From positions 124,001-188,000 of the forward strand of contig CAZZCU010000001.1 in assembly GCA_964652825.1 (NCBI GenBank): a stretch of DNA of 64,000 bases. Reading direction: 5' to 3'. Every line of letters starts with the position of its first letter. Within the stretch, counting starts at the first letter, position 1. A model generated the notes under the pieces. It saw only the letters and a program-made list of their open reading frames with translations. It was not told the origin of the DNA and did no database searches. This document shows positions 61,546 to 64,000 of this stretch, piece by piece. A program made the position numbers and the translations under genes. This DNA comes from CAZZCU01 sp964652825 (lineage in GTDB: Bacteria; Bdellovibrionota_B; Oligoflexia; Oligoflexales; CAZZCU01).

Positions 61546-61763
61546 AAGCACGGATTCTTGATTCTAAATTACGTAGGTGACGCCCTTCACAGAAATACTT
61601 TGCCTAAGATTTAAAAATATCAATAATATCAATATATTGCAGACGACTGATTTCATTGGATTTTTTCGCGCCAAAACGGACCCCTAAATAAGATCAGTTA
61701 TTTCAATTGGTTATAATATGACATGTTAGAGCTGCTTATTTAAAATGCAGCTCACCACCCTAC
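61546..61763. other. AT-rich non-coding gap
   Basis: Together with the preceding folded element this makes a 399-base gap with no gene. From about 61600 to 61745 it is AT-rich (for example ttataatatgacatg near 61711). I see no open reading frame or clear terminator. A TATAAT at 61712-61717 might be a promoter -10, but no convincing -35 accompanies it. Confidence 0.5.
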
Positions 61764-62933
61764 TTACGACCCAGCTAAAGCTTGATGCAAATCGGCGATG
61801 AGATCGTCGACATCTTCAATCCCAATGGATAAACGTAATGTGGTTTCTTCGATGCCGGCGATTTTTCGTTGGCTATCATCGAGATCGTAGCCGTACAAAA
61901 TTTTACTCGGTGCGATTAATGATTCTGTTGAGCCAAGGCTGGCGGCGAGTTGGAATAATTTCAGACGACTGATGACATTAAACATTTCATCTCTATTAGT
62001 ATTTTTGAGATCCACACTGATCATGGCGCCAAAATCATGCATCTGTGTTTTCGCTAATGCGTGTTGCGGGTGTGATGCCAAGCCCGGGTAAAACACCCGT
62101 TGGATGGTTTTTTGTTGCTCAAGCCAGGCCGCGATTTTTTGGGCATTGGCGCATTGACGTTCGTAGCGGATAAAATAAGTTTTTAGTCCGCGCATGAATA
62201 GGTGGGCGGCGTGCGGGTCCATGCATGGACCGACATCAATCAGCGTTTTTTGAAACGTATCGATCAAATTTTTGTTGCTAATAATAGCGCCGCCCAACAC
62301 ATCGCCATGACCACCGACGAATTTGGTTAAGCTATGTACAAATACGTCAATATCGAATTGGCCATGATTATGAATGCCGGCGAACGTGTTATCCAATACC
62401 GAGACGACGCCGTAGCGCCGGCAAAGTCTTGTTATGTGAGTAAGATCAGCGATGCGTAAAACCGGATTCGTTGGACTCTCGAAGATCATCAGGCGTGTTG
62501 GTTGTTTTTGTAGCTCGCGTTCGATACCAGCAATATCCAGAATCGATAAGACAGTACTGCTCACGCCAAATTTTTTCAGCAAACCGCCGACGATTTGTCG
62601 TGTGGGCTTGTATGATTCCAAGAACATCAGCACGTGATCGCCTTGTTTGAGGAGTGAGAACAAGACGGTATTAATTGCCGCGACTCCTGAAGCAACGCAT
62701 AAAGCCGCATCGCGTCCCTGCACTTGGGCAAGAGTGTCAGCAAGTTGCTGAACACTTGGATTGGCAATGCGGCCGTAGAAGAAGCCACTGCGTTGGCCAA
62801 GGAATAAGTTTTCGATTTGTTTGGGATCGTCGAAAGAAAATTTGACCGTCTGATAAATTGGCTCGACCAGCGGATAATTGTCCGCCGGCAAATTAACAAG
62901 AGCCGGGTGATTCACCAGCGTGGGCGATTTCAT
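61764..62933 (-). CDS. Cys/Met metabolism PLP-dependent enzyme (cystathionine gamma-synthase/lyase family)
   Basis: A 389-residue PLP enzyme of the Cys/Met-metabolism group. The PLP lysine is Lys204 (HSLTKFVGGHGD). It also has FYGRIANPSVQQL, ASGVAAINTVLF, FESPTNPVLRI and the late SLGSTESLIAPS. The family covers cystathionine gamma-synthase, beta- and gamma-lyases, methionine gamma-lyase and sulfhydrylases, and sequence reading alone does not separate them. The substrate loop has ESYKPTRQ where many members show YGGT. Confidence 0.85.
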   Translation of the reverse strand: MKSPTLVNHPALVNLPADNYPLVEPIYQTVKFSFDDPKQIENLFLGQRSGFFYGRIANPSVQQLADTLAQVQGRDAALCVASGVAAINTVLFSLLKQGDHVLMFLESYKPTRQIVGGLLKKFGVSSTVLSILDIAGIERELQKQPTRLMIFESPTNPVLRIADLTHITRLCRRYGVVSVLDNTFAGIHNHGQFDIDVFVHSLTKFVGGHGDVLGGAIISNKNLIDTFQKTLIDVGPCMDPHAAHLFMRGLKTYFIRYERQCANAQKIAAWLEQQKTIQRVFYPGLASHPQHALAKTQMHDFGAMISVDLKNTNRDEMFNVISRLKLFQLAASLGSTESLIAPSKILYGYDLDDSQRKIAGIEETTLRLSIGIEDVDDLIADLHQALAGS

Positions 62934-62959
62934 GTGCGTTGTCCGTCATCTAAATAAAG

Positions 62960-63859
62960 TTAGAAGCGAACGCCGAACCCGCCCCATATTGCAAACAAAT
63001 TATCGAAGCCGGATGGTGTTCCCAGGAGAGTAAAGTTACGCAATTCCGCTTTAAAATAAAAGCGTTTTAAAAAATGATACTTCTGGCCGATGCCAAGATT
63101 GAGCAACAGATTGGTCTGGCTTTCCGGTGCCGGGCGTCCGGCCTCGCCATATGAATCAGCGTCGCTCGGGTCGGCTCCGATGCCTGGTGGCAAGGTGCGT
63201 ACGCCGCCTTCGCTTATAGCGTCACCGCGCGGGCGATTGCCGTTATTCAAAGTGTCACGTTTTGCGTAAAAATCAGAGCTGACAATACCGCCGCCGACGA
63301 TAAAGAAAAGATCGAAGTAACTCGTCGCACTCAGCATGAACAGCTGCTTGCCGTAAACGGGCGTCCAGATATAGTTGGCGGCGGCAATGAATTTGATTTC
63401 GCGAATGGGTACAAAGGCCGGACCGTATTTTCCGCCAAGATCAGGGGCGAGATCTTCATCAGGGTTGCCTTGTGAGCCACATTCGGGTGCGATGTTGCCG
63501 CGCGGGTCCATGTAGAAGGTCTCGATGCAATTGCGCTCGCTCTTGTCACTGTTCATGCCCAAAGCGATTTCAGCGCCGATACCCCAAGTCTCGTTGGGGA
63601 AGTATTGAATGCCGCCGTGCAAAAGCATTGTATTGACATAACTTTGGTTCATGATCAAACCAAGCGAGGGCCCAGCGATTTCCAGACGGCCCTTCTTGGG
63701 ATAGATTTTATTTTTAACAACATCTTTGCTGTCGGTGACTTTCTCATAAGAGTCCGCAGCGACAGCAGCATATGCTTGGCTGGTTGCAGTAGCAAATATC
63801 GCTACGGCAATGAGCCACGTCTGAACTACAAAAATGTGATTGAGCAACACGTAGGGCAT
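62960..63859 (-). CDS. outer-membrane beta-barrel protein (myxobacterial-type)
   Basis: About 299 residues with a signal peptide (…TATSQAYA) and barrel strands. The sequence YVNTMLLHGGIQYFPNETWGIGAEIALG resembles a barrel family common in myxobacteria and relatives, whose members include gliding-machinery outer-membrane proteins. The C-terminus ends WGGFGVRF, with the usual terminal Phe. ATG 63859 has its Shine-Dalgarno too close; GTG 63850 with aaagga at better spacing may be the true start. A long polar insert (about 205-245) is rich in Gly, Pro and Asp, perhaps an exposed loop. Confidence 0.7.
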   Translation of the reverse strand: MPYVLLNHIFVVQTWLIAVAIFATATSQAYAAVAADSYEKVTDSKDVVKNKIYPKKGRLEIAGPSLGLIMNQSYVNTMLLHGGIQYFPNETWGIGAEIALGMNSDKSERNCIETFYMDPRGNIAPECGSQGNPDEDLAPDLGGKYGPAFVPIREIKFIAAANYIWTPVYGKQLFMLSATSYFDLFFIVGGGIVSSDFYAKRDTLNNGNRPRGDAISEGGVRTLPPGIGADPSDADSYGEAGRPAPESQTNLLLNLGIGQKYHFLKRFYFKAELRNFTLLGTPSGFDNLFAIWGGFGVRF

Positions 63860-63915
63860 CCTTTCCCATAACGTTAGTCAGCTTGCGACAACTGCTCCCA
63901 CTATAGTGGCGGCAG

Positions 63916-64000
63916 TCAGGCTTTTTCGGCGATCGCCACGAACGTTTGTTCGATGCGGCGAACCCGCGCGCTACAATCCGCCTTAATGGTTTCGATAGTA
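63916..64000 (-). CDS. end of a gene truncated by the window edge
   Basis: On the minus strand an open frame enters from base 64000 and ends with TGA at 63916-63918. It gives about 27 C-terminal residues (…RIEQTFVAIAEKA). It lies 57 bases upstream of the barrel gene in the same direction. No function can be told from so short a piece, and it could be a chance open frame. Confidence 0.4.
   Translation of the reverse strand, partial: TIETIKADCSARVRRIEQTFVAIAEKA

Noticed and set aside
1..64000. CRISPR arrays, tRNA or rRNA genes, transposases and phage genes
   Set aside because: None found on either strand by reading; no regularly spaced repeats and no such protein families.

Overview
This window looks like a chromosomal origin region of a flagellated, diderm (Gram-negative) bacterium. 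By recognition only, it most resembles the Bdellovibrionota / former Deltaproteobacteria. Pointers are a dnaA-dnaN-gyrB-gyrA origin block without recF, indirect tRNA amidation by GatCAB, heptose-containing LPS (hldD), several outer-membrane barrels including one of a type common in myxobacteria-like lineages, GTP-dependent PEP carboxykinase, and a complete fliL-to-fliA flagellar export and regulation operon. Base composition looks moderate and even. I see no rRNA, tRNA, CRISPR array, insertion sequence or prophage.

Layout. 1-8040: dnaA, a well-marked oriC (DnaA boxes, DnaA-trio, AT-rich tract), dnaN, gyrB, gyrA. 8042-13531: gatC-gatA-gatB, then a serine hydrolase and an FAD oxidoreductase. 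13596-16286: LysM lipoprotein, SMR transporter, DUF2203 protein, PQQ-type sugar dehydrogenase. 16294-24859, mostly minus strand: purK-purE, a GDP-6-deoxy-mannose reductase-like gene, a bufferin-type RiPP locus (Cys-rich precursor, fused MNIO-DUF2063 protein, DoxX), a plus-strand lipoprotein, an Omp85-like barrel and hldD. 24953-27782: tatB-lysA-lysC with overlapping ends. 27788-29612: cytochrome c and a porin-like protein. 29886-42402: fliL-M-N-O-P-Q-R-flhB-flhA-flhF-flhG-fliA, a PilZ-like protein and a membrane coiled-coil protein. 42418-46558: alpha/beta hydrolase, pckG, FAD-linked D-2-hydroxyacid dehydrogenase. 46850-52552: three large, poorly characterised putative exported lipoproteins (a matrixin-like protease, a 955-residue protein ending in a degenerate J domain, and a helical lipoprotein). 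52565-61364: dacB, trxB, mrp, DUF971, a heptad-repeat protein, murB, a small unknown gene, sucD-sucC, UDP-glucuronate decarboxylase. 61366-61545: a strongly folded non-coding element. 61764-64000: a Cys/Met-metabolism PLP enzyme, an outer-membrane barrel, and the end of a truncated gene.

Most interesting. (1) At 19199-21624, a six-cysteine exported peptide precedes, by one base, a protein joining a DUF692/MNIO enzyme to its usual separate partner DUF2063, followed by DoxX. This looks like a compact bufferin (copper-buffering thiooxazole peptide) system with BufB and BufC in one chain. (2) The dnaA-dnaN gap carries five perfect consecutive DnaA-trio units next to a consensus DnaA box. (3) A 180-nt multi-hairpin element between two convergent genes fits no RNA family I recognise. 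(4) The exported-protein cluster at 46850-52552 has no function I can assign.

All functions are read from the sequence by family recognition. No database search was run.
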